Positions 1 through 8,947 of a stretch of 64,000 nt of DNA are shown piece by piece (within the stretch, counting starts at the first letter, position 1; each line of letters starts with the position of its first letter). The notes below the pieces were generated by a model that was not told the DNA's origin, made no database searches, and was given only the letters and a program-made list of their open reading frames with translations. The position numbers and the translations under genes were made by a program. Origin of the DNA: UBA4582 sp047629195 (GTDB lineage Bacteria > Pseudomonadota > Gammaproteobacteria > Pseudomonadales > Azotimanducaceae); contig JBLHWY010000009.1 in NCBI GenBank assembly GCA_047629195.1, positions 10,707-74,706 on the forward strand. The letters run 5' to 3'.

Positions 1-52
1 TTTTAGGGTAACTCACCTAGAAATGCAAGTTCAGCCCTAATTCTGGATAATC

Positions 53-871
53 ATGCATTTGATTCGCCAATATAACCTGTTAACTGCTTGTCTGCTGTTA
101 GTTCTTGTCAGCTTACCGATATCGGCTGCGCCAAGATCAGAAGCCTTCAGAGCTTCAAAGGAAGAGGCGCTTCGACGTCTAACGACTGAGGACTCTCAAG
201 CTGTGGTGCAATACATCACTACAAGCGGAGACTCTGTTCACGCAGTGAATGTGTTTATGCTGGTGGCACGAGACTTATACTGGAAAAGTAAAAACCTGAC
301 ACTTGCTATTGTGCTGGGGCAGGCAGGTGTTCAGTATGGCCTCGTCGAAGCGCAGCGGATCGCGAATACAAATCCAAGCCGAGCGCGTGAACTTCGAAGT
401 AGTGCCAAAACGCTCGCCTATGATCTGTCTTCGTTTTGTTGGCCGGGTTGGGGTGAAAAGGGGATCAATATTTCCAGTGTCTACCTATCTTATGGTCAGG
501 ATCTAGCGCGCTTAAATCTGCGTTTAGCCAACGAGTTAGGAATGGGTAATGTCACCAAGAGCCGTGCTTATTGGTTGATTGGTGCCCATTACCTTGCTAT
601 CAGCCAGTATGAGCGCGCGCGTCGGTCATTTGTCGAAGGTTCCAGGTTTTCCGCTGGGTCAGATGCTAGCGAAGCAGAATTGTTAATGAGGGGTTACATT
701 TATCTCGCTGACTTACTTAAGAATCAAGAGAACAAAAGCTTGAGACGAGAATACGAATCGGTGATTGAGGAGCTAAAACAGACCCGCGAAGGAGCTTACT
801 TTAGCGAGCAACTTGAGACCGCGGAGTATATTTTTACTCAACTTTTAGCCAGAAATCCAATAATACACTGA
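53..871 (+). CDS. Exported hypothetical protein, helical repeat-like
   Basis: This 272-residue protein is not assigned to a named family. Residues 1-25 form a typical Sec signal peptide (basic start, Leu-rich core, SAAP cleavage region), so it should be periplasmic or outer-membrane associated. The rest is predicted helical, with TPR-like stretches around residues 165-255 (for example YLAISQYERARRSF) and a conserved-looking FCWPGWGEKGI segment near residue 129. It begins a tight operon: the next start codon is 12 bp after its stop, behind a GAGGAG ribosome site. The cupin and rimJ neighbours do not reveal its role. Confidence 0.75.
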   Translation: MHLIRQYNLLTACLLLVLVSLPISAAPRSEAFRASKEEALRRLTTEDSQAVVQYITTSGDSVHAVNVFMLVARDLYWKSKNLTLAIVLGQAGVQYGLVEAQRIANTNPSRARELRSSAKTLAYDLSSFCWPGWGEKGINISSVYLSYGQDLARLNLRLANELGMGNVTKSRAYWLIGAHYLAISQYERARRSFVEGSRFSAGSDASEAELLMRGYIYLADLLKNQENKSLRREYESVIEELKQTREGAYFSEQLETAEYIFTQLLARNPIIH

Positions 872-883
872 GAGGAGCCACCC

Positions 884-1585
884 ATGCTGAATGCAGATTT
901 GTTAGAGGCAGTCCGAGTGCAGACAAGCATTGTGCCATGGCAATTAAGCCCGTCAGCGACGGTGCGTCGTAAACGTTTTCACCTTGTTGGTGCGCCAGAA
1001 TCTGGCCAGGTTACGTCTTTGGTAGAATACCTTCCGGGCGCTTCATTTCATCGCCATGAACATCCCGACGGCGAGGAGATATTAGTATTAGATGGGGTGT
1101 TTTCAGATGATACTGGAGATTGGCCTGCTGGCACCTGGCTGTTAAACCCTGAAGGATTTGCTCATGCGCCTTTTTCGAAAAATGGATGCCTGTTGTTCGT
1201 CAAACTGAGGCAATACCCCGGTGCAGAGCATTTGAACATTGATTGGGCAAGTCTACCTAACCTCACAAGAGCTAACGCTAAGACTACAGCGCCAACCAAT
1301 GATGGGTCCAATGCGCTATATTATCGCACTCTAATGAAACAATCGGATGAGTCGATTTATATCGTCTCGTTGGGGGATGGTTCGACCGCGGGCCGCCTTA
1401 AACAACATTATGGTGGCGGAGTAGAGGGATTTGTCATTAGTGGTTCCGCAAAACTAAAGGGCGAACTTATTACTCAGCATGATTGGTTTCGATTGCCCCC
1501 GGGGGCAGAAATAGACTTGGTCTCGAATGATTGCACCCTATATATTAAAGAAAATAACGTTAGCAAATTGAGAAATATAGCTTAA
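884..1585 (+). CDS. ChrR-like cupin protein (double cupin)
   Basis: This 233-residue protein has a ChrR-type cupin fold. The first cupin, about residues 40-115, has the metal-ligand pattern HRHEHPDGEE and a following GTWLLNPEGFAHAPFS strand pair. A second, weaker cupin half spans about 145-225. In ChrR the cupin is joined to a zinc-binding anti-sigma domain that binds an ECF sigma factor. No such N-terminal HxxxCxxC domain is seen here, so it is probably a stand-alone metal-binding cupin sensor or enzyme. It has a good GAGGAG ribosome site, and its stop overlaps the next start (TAATG), indicating translational coupling to rimJ. Confidence 0.8.
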   Translation: MLNADLLEAVRVQTSIVPWQLSPSATVRRKRFHLVGAPESGQVTSLVEYLPGASFHRHEHPDGEEILVLDGVFSDDTGDWPAGTWLLNPEGFAHAPFSKNGCLLFVKLRQYPGAEHLNIDWASLPNLTRANAKTTAPTNDGSNALYYRTLMKQSDESIYIVSLGDGSTAGRLKQHYGGGVEGFVISGSAKLKGELITQHDWFRLPPGAEIDLVSNDCTLYIKENNVSKLRNIA

Positions 1586-2175
1586 TGACAAGTGTAATGG
1601 GTAGTTTTATGCTCAGGGGTGACTCCGCGCCAATCATAGAAACAGAACGAATGGTTATTCGTGTCTTGGATCCGTCCCAGGCTGAGATGATGGTCAGGTT
1701 TCGGAGAGAGAACAGACATTTTCTGAGAGACTGGGAGCCTACACGTTCCGAGGAATTCTTCACCGAAGCATTCTGGCAACTGCAACTGCGGATGGCTCTG
1801 CGACACTTTAGAGATCAATCACATTTGAGTTTTACGCTACTCAACAAAGCACAAACAGAAGTTCTAGGCGTCTGCAATTACTCAAATATCATCCGTGGTA
1901 CCTTTCAGTCCTGTCATCTCGGTTATGCGATAGGAGAGAAACACCAATCCCATGGTTTTATGGGCGAGGCGATAACGCATACTCTAAATTTTGTGTTTGA
2001 TGAACTGAGGCTTCATCGTGTTATGGCGAACTATATGCCAAGGAATAAGAAAAGCGGGAAGCTCCTGACCCGAATGGGCTTCAATATCGAAGGCCAGGCA
2101 GAACAGTACTTGCTAATAAATGGTACCTGGGAAGATCATATTCTGACATCAAAAATCAATCCCCAAGCGATGTAA
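1585..2175 (+). CDS. rimJ: Ribosomal-protein-S5-alanine N-acetyltransferase (GNAT)
   Basis: This is a GNAT-fold acetyltransferase of 196 residues, very close to the E. coli RimJ length. RimJ acetylates the N-terminal alanine of ribosomal protein S5. RimJ-like signatures run the whole length: ENRHFLRDWEP near residue 32, GVCNYSNIIRGTF near 90, LGYAIGEKHQSHGFMGEA in the acetyl-CoA binding region near 110, HRVMANYMPRNKKSGKLL near 140 and a C-terminal GTWEDHILT. The start codon overlaps the cupin stop codon. Little doubt about family; the substrate is inferred from orthology. Confidence 0.9.
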   Translation: MTSVMGSFMLRGDSAPIIETERMVIRVLDPSQAEMMVRFRRENRHFLRDWEPTRSEEFFTEAFWQLQLRMALRHFRDQSHLSFTLLNKAQTEVLGVCNYSNIIRGTFQSCHLGYAIGEKHQSHGFMGEAITHTLNFVFDELRLHRVMANYMPRNKKSGKLLTRMGFNIEGQAEQYLLINGTWEDHILTSKINPQAM

Positions 2176-2189
2176 ACGCTAGCCAAAAC

Positions 2190-3239
2190 CTATCTGACCT
2201 TTAGCAATAGCACTAGGAGTATGGGTGTACCTACTGCTTGTAATAACATGAACCGAACCAGCACCTGTGTGTTGGACCATCCCATTTTATGCCGAACATG
2301 ATCGTGCAGCGGATATCGAATTTGCCGAAAAATTCCAATTTTGAAAAACCGCAGCAGCGCAACTTTAATCATGCCAGTGGCACCGTTCACGAGCACCATA
2401 AAAGCCACAACCAAGATCAAAAACGGGTTGCCGCAGGCCAATACCAAAATTCCGAGTAGTAAACCGATAGGCCGCGACCCAGCATCACCCATCAGCACTG
2501 CACTTGGATAGCTGTTGTGCCAGAGGTATCCGGCCAAGCAGCCCCCCATAACAAAGGCCATAATCGCCCAGTCAGCCCCTTGGCTGTAATGTGGTACTAA
2601 AAGATATCCCGCGATAGCGGCGTGACCCACGATGCCGTACAAAATAATACCGAGGAAAATAATACCCATACCCGATAGCGTAGCGGAAAGCCCGTCGACG
2701 CCATCGGTGCAGTTGGTCGCGTTGATAGAGGTCCAAATCAATATCGATGCACCGGGAATGAATAAGAATGGACTAATTTCAATGGCATCTTTATACAAGG
2801 GAAGCCAGATCGTGTAGCTGTCTAACTGACAAATAATGATAGAAGCCAAGACAGATATTACCAGATCAACTGCTCCCAGACGGTATTCGCTCCAACCACC
2901 TATAGCTCTATCATCGAGATACCCCACCATCATTGCCGCAAATACGCACGCTAGAATACCCACAAATTTCCACTCGAAAGGCACCACCAATATAGCAATA
3001 GCGATAAAAATGGGTATAAATAGAATGCCTGCGCTGACGGGTTTACCGATGCTTTTTTCGGCGTCAATAGCGTACTCGCGACCGCGGTCTCGAGGTAATA
3101 AGTGCCACAACTTTGGCAAATACCACCAGGTCGCGAAGGCTGCGAGCGCGGTACCTAAACCCGTAAGAAATATGTATGAAGTGAGAAGCCGAAATGGCCC
3201 CGCGAATTCCGAGAGATATTGACCCAGATGATATAACAA
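2190..3239 (-). CDS. MraY-like phospho-N-acetylmuramoyl-pentapeptide transferase family protein
   Basis: This is a polytopic membrane protein of 349 residues with about ten hydrophobic segments, from the polyprenyl-phosphate phosphoglycosyl transferase family. MraY-type motifs are present: GYLDDR near residue 105, NATNCTDGVDGLSA near 173 (MraY usually NxVNLTDGLDGLA), LMGDAGSRPIG near 250 and a cytosolic YPLHDHVRHKMGW near 311, matching MraY's HHH loop but reading HDH. True mraY normally lies in the dcw cell-division cluster; none of those genes is here. It may be a second MraY or a related lipid-linked sugar transferase. The start is TTG behind AGAGGA at a long spacing, so it is uncertain. 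Confidence 0.72.
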   Translation of the reverse strand: MLYHLGQYLSEFAGPFRLLTSYIFLTGLGTALAAFATWWYLPKLWHLLPRDRGREYAIDAEKSIGKPVSAGILFIPIFIAIAILVVPFEWKFVGILACVFAAMMVGYLDDRAIGGWSEYRLGAVDLVISVLASIIICQLDSYTIWLPLYKDAIEISPFLFIPGASILIWTSINATNCTDGVDGLSATLSGMGIIFLGIILYGIVGHAAIAGYLLVPHYSQGADWAIMAFVMGGCLAGYLWHNSYPSAVLMGDAGSRPIGLLLGILVLACGNPFLILVVAFMVLVNGATGMIKVALLRFFKIGIFRQIRYPLHDHVRHKMGWSNTQVLVRFMLLQAVGTPILLVLLLKVR

Positions 3240-3416
3240 GGTGTTTGTGTCCTCTGTCTAGTACATTGTCTGATAGGGAGAAGCCTAGAGCAGCGAAATT
3301 CAAGGCGTAGAGTATAAGGAACAATTTACCTAAAAGAATGAAAGCTTGTTGGAAATAAAGCGAATTCTTGCTAGTTTGCCTCAAAGATTGGGTAATTTAG
3401 GCAGGAAATCGAAATA

Positions 3417-4871
3417 ATGGCTGTTATAACTCGAATAGACCTATTGAAGAACCGACGGACAAAGATCGTCGCCACTTTAGGCCCTGTCACTTCTTCCCAA
3501 GAGAGCATAGGGCGATTAATTGAATCCGGCGTCAATATGTTCCGTCTCAATATGTCCCATGGTGATCATGACACCCACCGATCCGTATTTCAGAATATCA
3601 AAGCAATGAGCGCGTCGAGTGGTCCGATTGCTGTTATGGCGGACCTATGTGGCCCAAAGATCAGGACAGGTCGTTTTGTTGACGGGGGCATAGAGCTGAT
3701 TAAGGGTCAGGATGTGAGAATATCAATGGAAAACAAGCTGGGGCACGCCGGATTGATTACCTCCCAGTATAAGGCGCTCGCCAGCGACGTAACTCCGGGA
3801 GACCGTATTCTGCTCGCAGACGGTATTTTTGAACTAAAAGTTCTAGCGATAGATAGCGATGAGGTGATCTGTGAAGTGGTCCAAGGTGGCAGATTAACTG
3901 ACAACAAGGGAATTAATTTACCTGGCGTGGAAGTTTCTGCTCCATCAATGACTGAGAAGGATTTTGCTGACGCCGCTTTTGCACTCGAACTAGGGGTCGA
4001 CTATCTTGCGCTTTCATTTGTGCGTAAAGCTGAAGATATTCTCTCCCTTCGAAAGTTTATTGGTGATGACCCAATGAGTCCGCGTATTGTCTCAAAAATT
4101 GAAAAACCAGAAGCTTTGCTCAATGCCGAAGCAATTTTGGAGGCAACCGATGCAATCATGATCGCAAGGGGAGACCTGGGCGTGGAGTTGCCACCGGAGG
4201 AAGTGCCTGTAGCTCAAACTGAACTGATTGAAATGGCAAAGAGGTACGGCAAGCCAGTTATTGTCGCGACTCAAATGCTTGAATCGATGATCACCAATTC
4301 AAGACCGACACGGGCAGAGGTGACCGATGTGTCCCACGCTGTCAATGAAGGAGCAGATGCCGTGATGCTCTCGGGTGAAACGGCCATGGGGGCATTCCCT
4401 TTTGAAGCCGTCGCAACGATGGACCGTATAGCCCGCCAAACGGAGGCACATATGTTTCAACTTGGTGCGGTTGGTTCAGTGGGTCCGGTGGACCCTGATT
4501 TGATACCGCCATTGCCAATTCGAAATGTGATTGCTAACGCAACGTCTCACATGTCAAAGGATTTAAGAGCAAATGGCATAATGGTGCTATCAACTAGCGG
4601 TGTTTCAGCGTCGGCCGTTAGCAGCGCAAGACCTGCAGCACCGATCGTTGCAATGGCAAGTGATCAAAGAGTGTTGCGTCGAATGGCCTTATTCTGGGGG
4701 ATTATACCTATTTTTGCGGACGAGGCCGGGCGTACCAATCCGAATGAATTGGCAAGAACAATCGCCAAATCAGCGAAGCTTGCAGAGCCAGGGCAATATG
4801 TTTTGCTGGTGCGAGGTTTTAACCCCGATCCTAGCCTAAGTTCTCCCTCGGTTACGATCATTTCTATATAG
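3417..4871 (+). CDS. pyk: Pyruvate kinase, predicted K+-independent type
   Basis: Pyruvate kinase makes pyruvate and ATP from phosphoenolpyruvate and ADP at the end of glycolysis. The 484-residue protein has the usual order: N-terminal barrel strand RTKIVATLGP, substrate loop FRLNMSHGDH (43-52), B-domain about 85-170, SKIEKPEALLN, the ARGDLGVELP and MLESMI active-site segments, and a C-terminal regulatory domain. Residues 77 and 81 in the loop DLCGPKIRTG are Leu and Lys, at the positions (muscle enzyme 113 and 117) that in characterised enzymes separate K+-independent from K+-dependent forms. A second, different pyruvate kinase lies at 45207. It is convergent with the LOG gene, with only 8 bp between them. 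Confidence 0.95.
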   Translation: MAVITRIDLLKNRRTKIVATLGPVTSSQESIGRLIESGVNMFRLNMSHGDHDTHRSVFQNIKAMSASSGPIAVMADLCGPKIRTGRFVDGGIELIKGQDVRISMENKLGHAGLITSQYKALASDVTPGDRILLADGIFELKVLAIDSDEVICEVVQGGRLTDNKGINLPGVEVSAPSMTEKDFADAAFALELGVDYLALSFVRKAEDILSLRKFIGDDPMSPRIVSKIEKPEALLNAEAILEATDAIMIARGDLGVELPPEEVPVAQTELIEMAKRYGKPVIVATQMLESMITNSRPTRAEVTDVSHAVNEGADAVMLSGETAMGAFPFEAVATMDRIARQTEAHMFQLGAVGSVGPVDPDLIPPLPIRNVIANATSHMSKDLRANGIMVLSTSGVSASAVSSARPAAPIVAMASDQRVLRRMALFWGIIPIFADEAGRTNPNELARTIAKSAKLAEPGQYVLLVRGFNPDPSLSSPSVTIISI

Positions 4872-4879
4872 CTTCTATC

Positions 4880-5461
4880 CTATGTTTGTGTCTCGCCAAT
4901 CCACTTGGTTATATCTGGGGGCACAAATTTGCGCATTTGGTCGATGAGCGCCTCGACTTCAATATCTTCAAGCAGGAGGCTTCGGTGTTCCAGCTTAATG
5001 AACATTTGTTGTGTTGTTTGATCTATAAATTCGAGCAAGCTATCGTAATAGTTCGCCACATTCAGCAGTGCCACTGGTTTCTGGTGAAATCCCAATTGTG
5101 ACCATGTGAGTACCTCAAACAACTCTTCTAGAGTGCCGAACCCACCCGGTAATGCGATAAACCCATCTGATAATTCCGCCATCAGCGCTTTTCGTTCATG
5201 CATTGATGAAACAATATGCAGTTTAGTGAGAGACGCGTGTGACACTTCTTTGTCTACCAGCGCCTGAGGAATCACCCCGATAACCTCTCCGCCATTGGCA
5301 AGTACAGTATTGGCAATTTCACCCATAATACCGACACTCGCGCCACCGTAAACAAGTTTGATGCCATCTTTCGTCAGCGCGTTAGCAAGATCTCGGGCCG
5401 CTTGTGTATATGCTGGTTTTTTACCAAAGCTTGAGCCGCAATAAACGCAAATTGATTTCAT
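4880..5461 (-). CDS. LOG family protein (TIGR00730, Rossmann fold)
   Basis: This 193-residue protein is a LOG-family nucleotide phosphoribohydrolase. Diagnostic motifs are the N-terminal CVYCGSSFGKKPAY, LVYGGASVGIMG near residue 36, the ALPGGFGTLEELFEVLTWSQLG block (PGGxGTxxE) near 102 and LLNVANYYDSLLEF near 133. Plant and actinobacterial members release cytokinin bases from cytokinin ribotides. Most bacterial members act on AMP-like nucleotides and are often misnamed lysine decarboxylases. Its real substrate is not shown by context. The start ATG is clear. Confidence 0.88.
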   Translation of the reverse strand: MKSICVYCGSSFGKKPAYTQAARDLANALTKDGIKLVYGGASVGIMGEIANTVLANGGEVIGVIPQALVDKEVSHASLTKLHIVSSMHERKALMAELSDGFIALPGGFGTLEELFEVLTWSQLGFHQKPVALLNVANYYDSLLEFIDQTTQQMFIKLEHRSLLLEDIEVEALIDQMRKFVPPDITKWIGETQT

Positions 5462-5498
5462 TGTCTTTCTCTGGTTCGGGTTGCGTTAATGTGACTAG

Positions 5499-6737
5499 TT
5501 ATATCTTTTTCGCTTCAGCTTTAAGATCAGGCGCATTATGTGATTGCATTGCGGATTGCGCATTGGCTTCTTCTTTCATCGCCGCAACAGCACCTTCGTT
5601 CTCCATGATTTTGGCAACAACGGCTTGTCCAGCTCTGTCAAACACCTCTCTATTATTGATTACGTAGTCCTGAGACTCTCGATAGCCTTTTAGGAACCCA
5701 TTCAGCTCCGGTACGACGTATCTTGCAACCATATCCCAACTGTTGAAGTTATCCTTAGGTGTTGTCCAGTCATGCACAAAGCCAACGACGGTGCCAAACC
5801 CGCCTGTTACATTTACCATTTTTTTAATCGCATTAATCAGATCGTCGGGTGTTCCGATCACAACCGCTGAGCCGTCTCCTTCAGCCATCATCTCTATTGC
5901 TTCATCCGGCGATGCGAAGGCTTCCGCACCGGGGCGCATTAGAGTACCGACGGTATATTCGTTGTGCCAACGCATCAGGCCATGCTTAGCCTGCTCTTTT
6001 GCTAATTCCCGGGTTTCAGCAATGTGCCAATTCATAACAACTCGCCAGTCAGCCCTGTGCACAGCGTTTCCGCTTTTAGCCGCGGCTTCCTCAGCAAAGC
6101 TCCATTGTCTGGGCAGTGCCTGAAGACCAGCGGTGGAGGTCGAGCCGATAGACAAAACGCCGGTGCCATGTTTGCCAGCCAATGTCATGCCAGAAGGCGA
6201 GATCATCGACGCGACAGCAAAGGGTAAATCTTCCTGCAGGGGCAATAATTGCAGCGCTGCATCTTTCATTGTGAACCACTCGCTTTCGTGGCTAAAACGC
6301 TGATCACCTCTGAGTAGCTTTTTGATGACACCGATTGCCTCATCCTGGCGATCACGTTGTACCATTGGGTCGATACCGAGGGTGTGCGCGTCTGATGGTA
6401 ACGCACCGGGTCCTGACCCAAATATAGCGCGACCACCCGTCATATGATCAAGTTGTACCATACGCTGAGCAACGTTATAGGGATGATGGTAGGGCAGAGA
6501 TACCACCCCCGTGCCTAGCTTAATACGATGACTGCGTTGGCCCGCGGCTGCCAGAAACATTTCCGGAGAAGCGATAGTCTCCCAGCCAGTTGAGTGGTGC
6601 TCGCCACACCAGAATTCGTCCAGACCCAATCTGTCCAGATGCTCAACCAAATCAAGGTCTCGTTGAAATTGAAGCATTGGATGCTCGCCGATAGGATGGT
6701 GTGGAGCGAGGAAGGCGCCAAATTTGAGTCGTGACAT
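5499..6737 (-). CDS. LLM class flavin-dependent oxidoreductase (luciferase-like monooxygenase)
   Basis: A bacterial-luciferase-fold (TIM barrel) flavin oxidoreductase of 412 residues, expected to use FMNH2 from a separate reductase. Seen motifs include GAFLAPHHPIGEHP at the start, DEFWCGEHHSTGWE near 45, LGTGVVSLPYHHPYNVAQRMVQLDHMTGGRAIFGSGPG near 75-115 and a VIGTPDDLINAI segment near 280. The start chosen is the ATG at 6737, because GGAG lies 6-8 bases upstream and the protein then begins MSRLKFGAF like its relatives. An upstream in-frame ATG would add 27 unrelated residues. Members act on alkanes, limonene and similar substrates; the substrate here is unknown. Confidence 0.88.
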   Translation of the reverse strand: MSRLKFGAFLAPHHPIGEHPMLQFQRDLDLVEHLDRLGLDEFWCGEHHSTGWETIASPEMFLAAAGQRSHRIKLGTGVVSLPYHHPYNVAQRMVQLDHMTGGRAIFGSGPGALPSDAHTLGIDPMVQRDRQDEAIGVIKKLLRGDQRFSHESEWFTMKDAALQLLPLQEDLPFAVASMISPSGMTLAGKHGTGVLSIGSTSTAGLQALPRQWSFAEEAAAKSGNAVHRADWRVVMNWHIAETRELAKEQAKHGLMRWHNEYTVGTLMRPGAEAFASPDEAIEMMAEGDGSAVVIGTPDDLINAIKKMVNVTGGFGTVVGFVHDWTTPKDNFNSWDMVARYVVPELNGFLKGYRESQDYVINNREVFDRAGQAVVAKIMENEGAVAAMKEEANAQSAMQSHNAPDLKAEAKKI

Positions 6738-6875
6738 TGAATTCTCCGAATGAATAGGTACGGGCTGGCAGTTGTTGCTTATGATTGTTTCTGGAAGCAA
6801 TAGTTTTGATAATAACACGGTGTAAGTATCACGTGACGGTTGCGGTTTAAATGAATCCCGACCTATAGCTTCGAG

Positions 6876-7667
6876 CTACTGTAATTTGAAGTTATCGCTG
6901 TCTTTCCAAGCGGGGAAGTTTTTGCGATACGAGGCTAGCGGCGCTATATCGAGCGAGGTACTGGTTTCTTGGTCTTTGTTTTCTAAATCCTCTAGAAATT
7001 CTCCCTGATAGTTTATTACGCAGGAGTCCCCGCGATACATAATATCATTTCCGTCTAAGCCAATGCGGTTAACACCAACAACAAAAGCTTGATTTTCTAT
7101 AGCTCGCGCCTGGAGGAGGGCACGCCAATGTGTGTAGCGCGCTGCAGGCCAATTAGCGACGTACAAGAGTAGATCGTAGGGTTGCCCTGCTTCATTGTCA
7201 TTTTGTTGAGTATTTCGGCTAAACACAGGAAAGCGTAAGTCGTAACAGACTTGCGGGCAAATATTGAAGCCGTTTAGTTGTACTATCAGCCTTTCTTTGC
7301 CAGGTGAATAATTTTCGTTCTCTTCAGACATTCTAAATAAATGCTTCTTATCATAGTATTGTAATTTCCCGGTTGGCTCAGCCCAAATAAATCTGTTCAG
7401 AAAGTTATCGCCCTCGCGAATAATGACACTGCCACAAACAGTGCTGTTGTGCTGGAGTGCCCGTTCCAGCATCCAGTTAACCGTTCTACCGTCCATGTTT
7501 TCAGCCAAAGCTGCTGAACGCATTGAAAAACCGGTGCTAAACATTTCCGGTAAGATCATCAAATCAGTGGATTTGATACTGTTCATGCGTTTGCCGAATT
7601 TATCCAGATTAGTTTTAATATTTTCCCAGGCGAGTTCGGACTGAAATAAAGAAATTGCCAGTGTCAT
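6876..7667 (-). CDS. yafV: Omega-amidase (nitrilase superfamily, YafV type)
   Basis: A nitrilase-superfamily amidase of 263 residues. The catalytic triad is visible: Glu41 (LPEMFSTGFSM), Lys107 (YYDKKHLFRM) and Cys141 (PQVCYDLRFPVF). The GFSM, HLFRM and CYDLRFP forms are those of omega-amidases such as YafV/Nit2, which hydrolyse alpha-ketoglutaramate or alpha-ketosuccinamate to the keto acid and ammonia. It lies about 30 bp after a YbdL-like transaminase on the same strand. Glutamine transaminases produce just that substrate, so the two likely form the glutamine transaminase/omega-amidase route, used in methionine salvage. Confidence 0.88.
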   Translation of the reverse strand: MTLAISLFQSELAWENIKTNLDKFGKRMNSIKSTDLMILPEMFSTGFSMRSAALAENMDGRTVNWMLERALQHNSTVCGSVIIREGDNFLNRFIWAEPTGKLQYYDKKHLFRMSEENENYSPGKERLIVQLNGFNICPQVCYDLRFPVFSRNTQQNDNEAGQPYDLLLYVANWPAARYTHWRALLQARAIENQAFVVGVNRIGLDGNDIMYRGDSCVINYQGEFLEDLENKDQETSTSLDIAPLASYRKNFPAWKDSDNFKLQ

Positions 7668-7698
7668 AAAATTCCCTCAACTGCGCCGTATCCCAGCA

Positions 7699-8862
7699 TC
7701 AAATTTTTGCAAGCTTCTCAGCAGCCGTCGTTAATGTTTGATCATCTTTAGCGAAGCAGAACCTAACGATGTGCTGATCTGGTGGTGATTGGTAAAAAAC
7801 AGAGATGGGAATAGCTGCGACACCAATCTCTTGTGTCAGATAGTTGGCGAATGTTACGTCATCTTCTTGCGAAATCTTACTATAGTCTGCCAGTTGAAAA
7901 TAACTACCTTGGCTAGGCGTCATTGCAAAACGTGATGCAGACATTGCCCTCAAAAAGTAGTCACGCTTCTTTTGATAGAAGTCCGACAGCTCAAGATGAT
8001 GCTCAGGGCATTCTTCCATGAAATCAGCAATGGCCCATTGTGATGGCGTATGGGTCGTAAAGGTTACGTATTGGTGTATTTTTCTGAATTCTTTTGTATA
8101 CGCAGGAGGGGCAATACAGTAGGCGATTTTCCAACCGGTTGCATGATAGGTTTTGCCGAAGGACGATATAACGAAACTGCGTTGTCGCAGTCTCTCGCTG
8201 CACAACATGCTCAGATGTTTTGCATCGTCAAAGACCATGTGTTCGTAAACTTCATCGCTGATGACGTAAAGATCATTTGATTCAACGATGTCTGCCAGGG
8301 TGTCTAAATCGTCATCGCTGAATATGCTGCCACAGGGATTGTGGGGTGAATTTACAATCAACAATCTGGTTCTGTCGTTAACTTTTGCCCGCACTTGATC
8401 CCAGTCAATCGTAAAATTTGGCGAAGTAAGTGGGATATGCACTGTCACACCTCCAGCCATTGTGATTGCCGGTTCATAAGAATCGTAAGCAGGGTCGAAA
8501 ATTATTGCTTCGTCGCCGGCTTGTATAACCGTTTGAATCGCCACAAAGAGTGCTTCCGTTGCGCCTGAGGTAATGGTGATTTCAGATTCAGGGTCGACAT
8601 CACAATTGTAAATATTGGCAACTTTGACCGCAATTTGTTCACGCAGATGCATCACGCCTGCCATCGGTGGATATTGATTGCGCCCATCATGTGAGTGTTT
8701 AGATAATAGTTCGAGCAATCTGTTAGGCGCAGAAAAGTCTGGATACCCTTGCGACAGGTTGATGGCACCGAACTCTTCAGCCATTTTAGACATTACTGTA
8801 AAGATGGTTACCCCGACATTTGGTAAGCGGGAAACTAGGGGACGTTGTATGTTAGATGACAC
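7699..8862 (-). CDS. ybdL: PLP aminotransferase, YbdL-like (methionine/glutamine transaminase)
   Basis: A fold-type I class I/II aminotransferase of 387 residues. The N-terminus NLSQGYPDF near 36, the NSPHNPCG block near 171, ISDEVYEHMVFDD near 201 and the PLP-binding lysine Lys237 in SSFGKTYHATGWK match the YbdL/kynurenine aminotransferase group, which transaminates methionine, glutamine and aromatic amino acids. The start is GTG with no strong ribosome site. It precedes the omega-amidase gene by 31 bp in an evident operon: transamination with glutamine gives alpha-ketoglutaramate, and the amidase then makes the reaction irreversible. Confidence 0.87.
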   Translation of the reverse strand: MSSNIQRPLVSRLPNVGVTIFTVMSKMAEEFGAINLSQGYPDFSAPNRLLELLSKHSHDGRNQYPPMAGVMHLREQIAVKVANIYNCDVDPESEITITSGATEALFVAIQTVIQAGDEAIIFDPAYDSYEPAITMAGGVTVHIPLTSPNFTIDWDQVRAKVNDRTRLLIVNSPHNPCGSIFSDDDLDTLADIVESNDLYVISDEVYEHMVFDDAKHLSMLCSERLRQRSFVISSFGKTYHATGWKIAYCIAPPAYTKEFRKIHQYVTFTTHTPSQWAIADFMEECPEHHLELSDFYQKKRDYFLRAMSASRFAMTPSQGSYFQLADYSKISQEDDVTFANYLTQEIGVAAIPISVFYQSPPDQHIVRFCFAKDDQTLTTAAEKLAKI

Positions 8863-8947
8863 GGGTAGGCGACCTAATGCTAATGGAAAGGTCGCACTTT
8901 AATGAGATGCTACGTCGTTTTCAATCTCAGGCGCTGGTAACCACAGA

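Noticed and set aside
3064..3384. Open frame of 106 codons on the minus strand upstream of the MraY-like gene
   Set aside because: It overlaps the MraY-like gene in another frame and has no family features or ribosome site.
4880..5461. Lysine decarboxylase annotation for the LOG protein
   Set aside because: The PGGxGTxxE motif is that of LOG phosphoribohydrolases; the lysine decarboxylase label in databases is a known misnomer.
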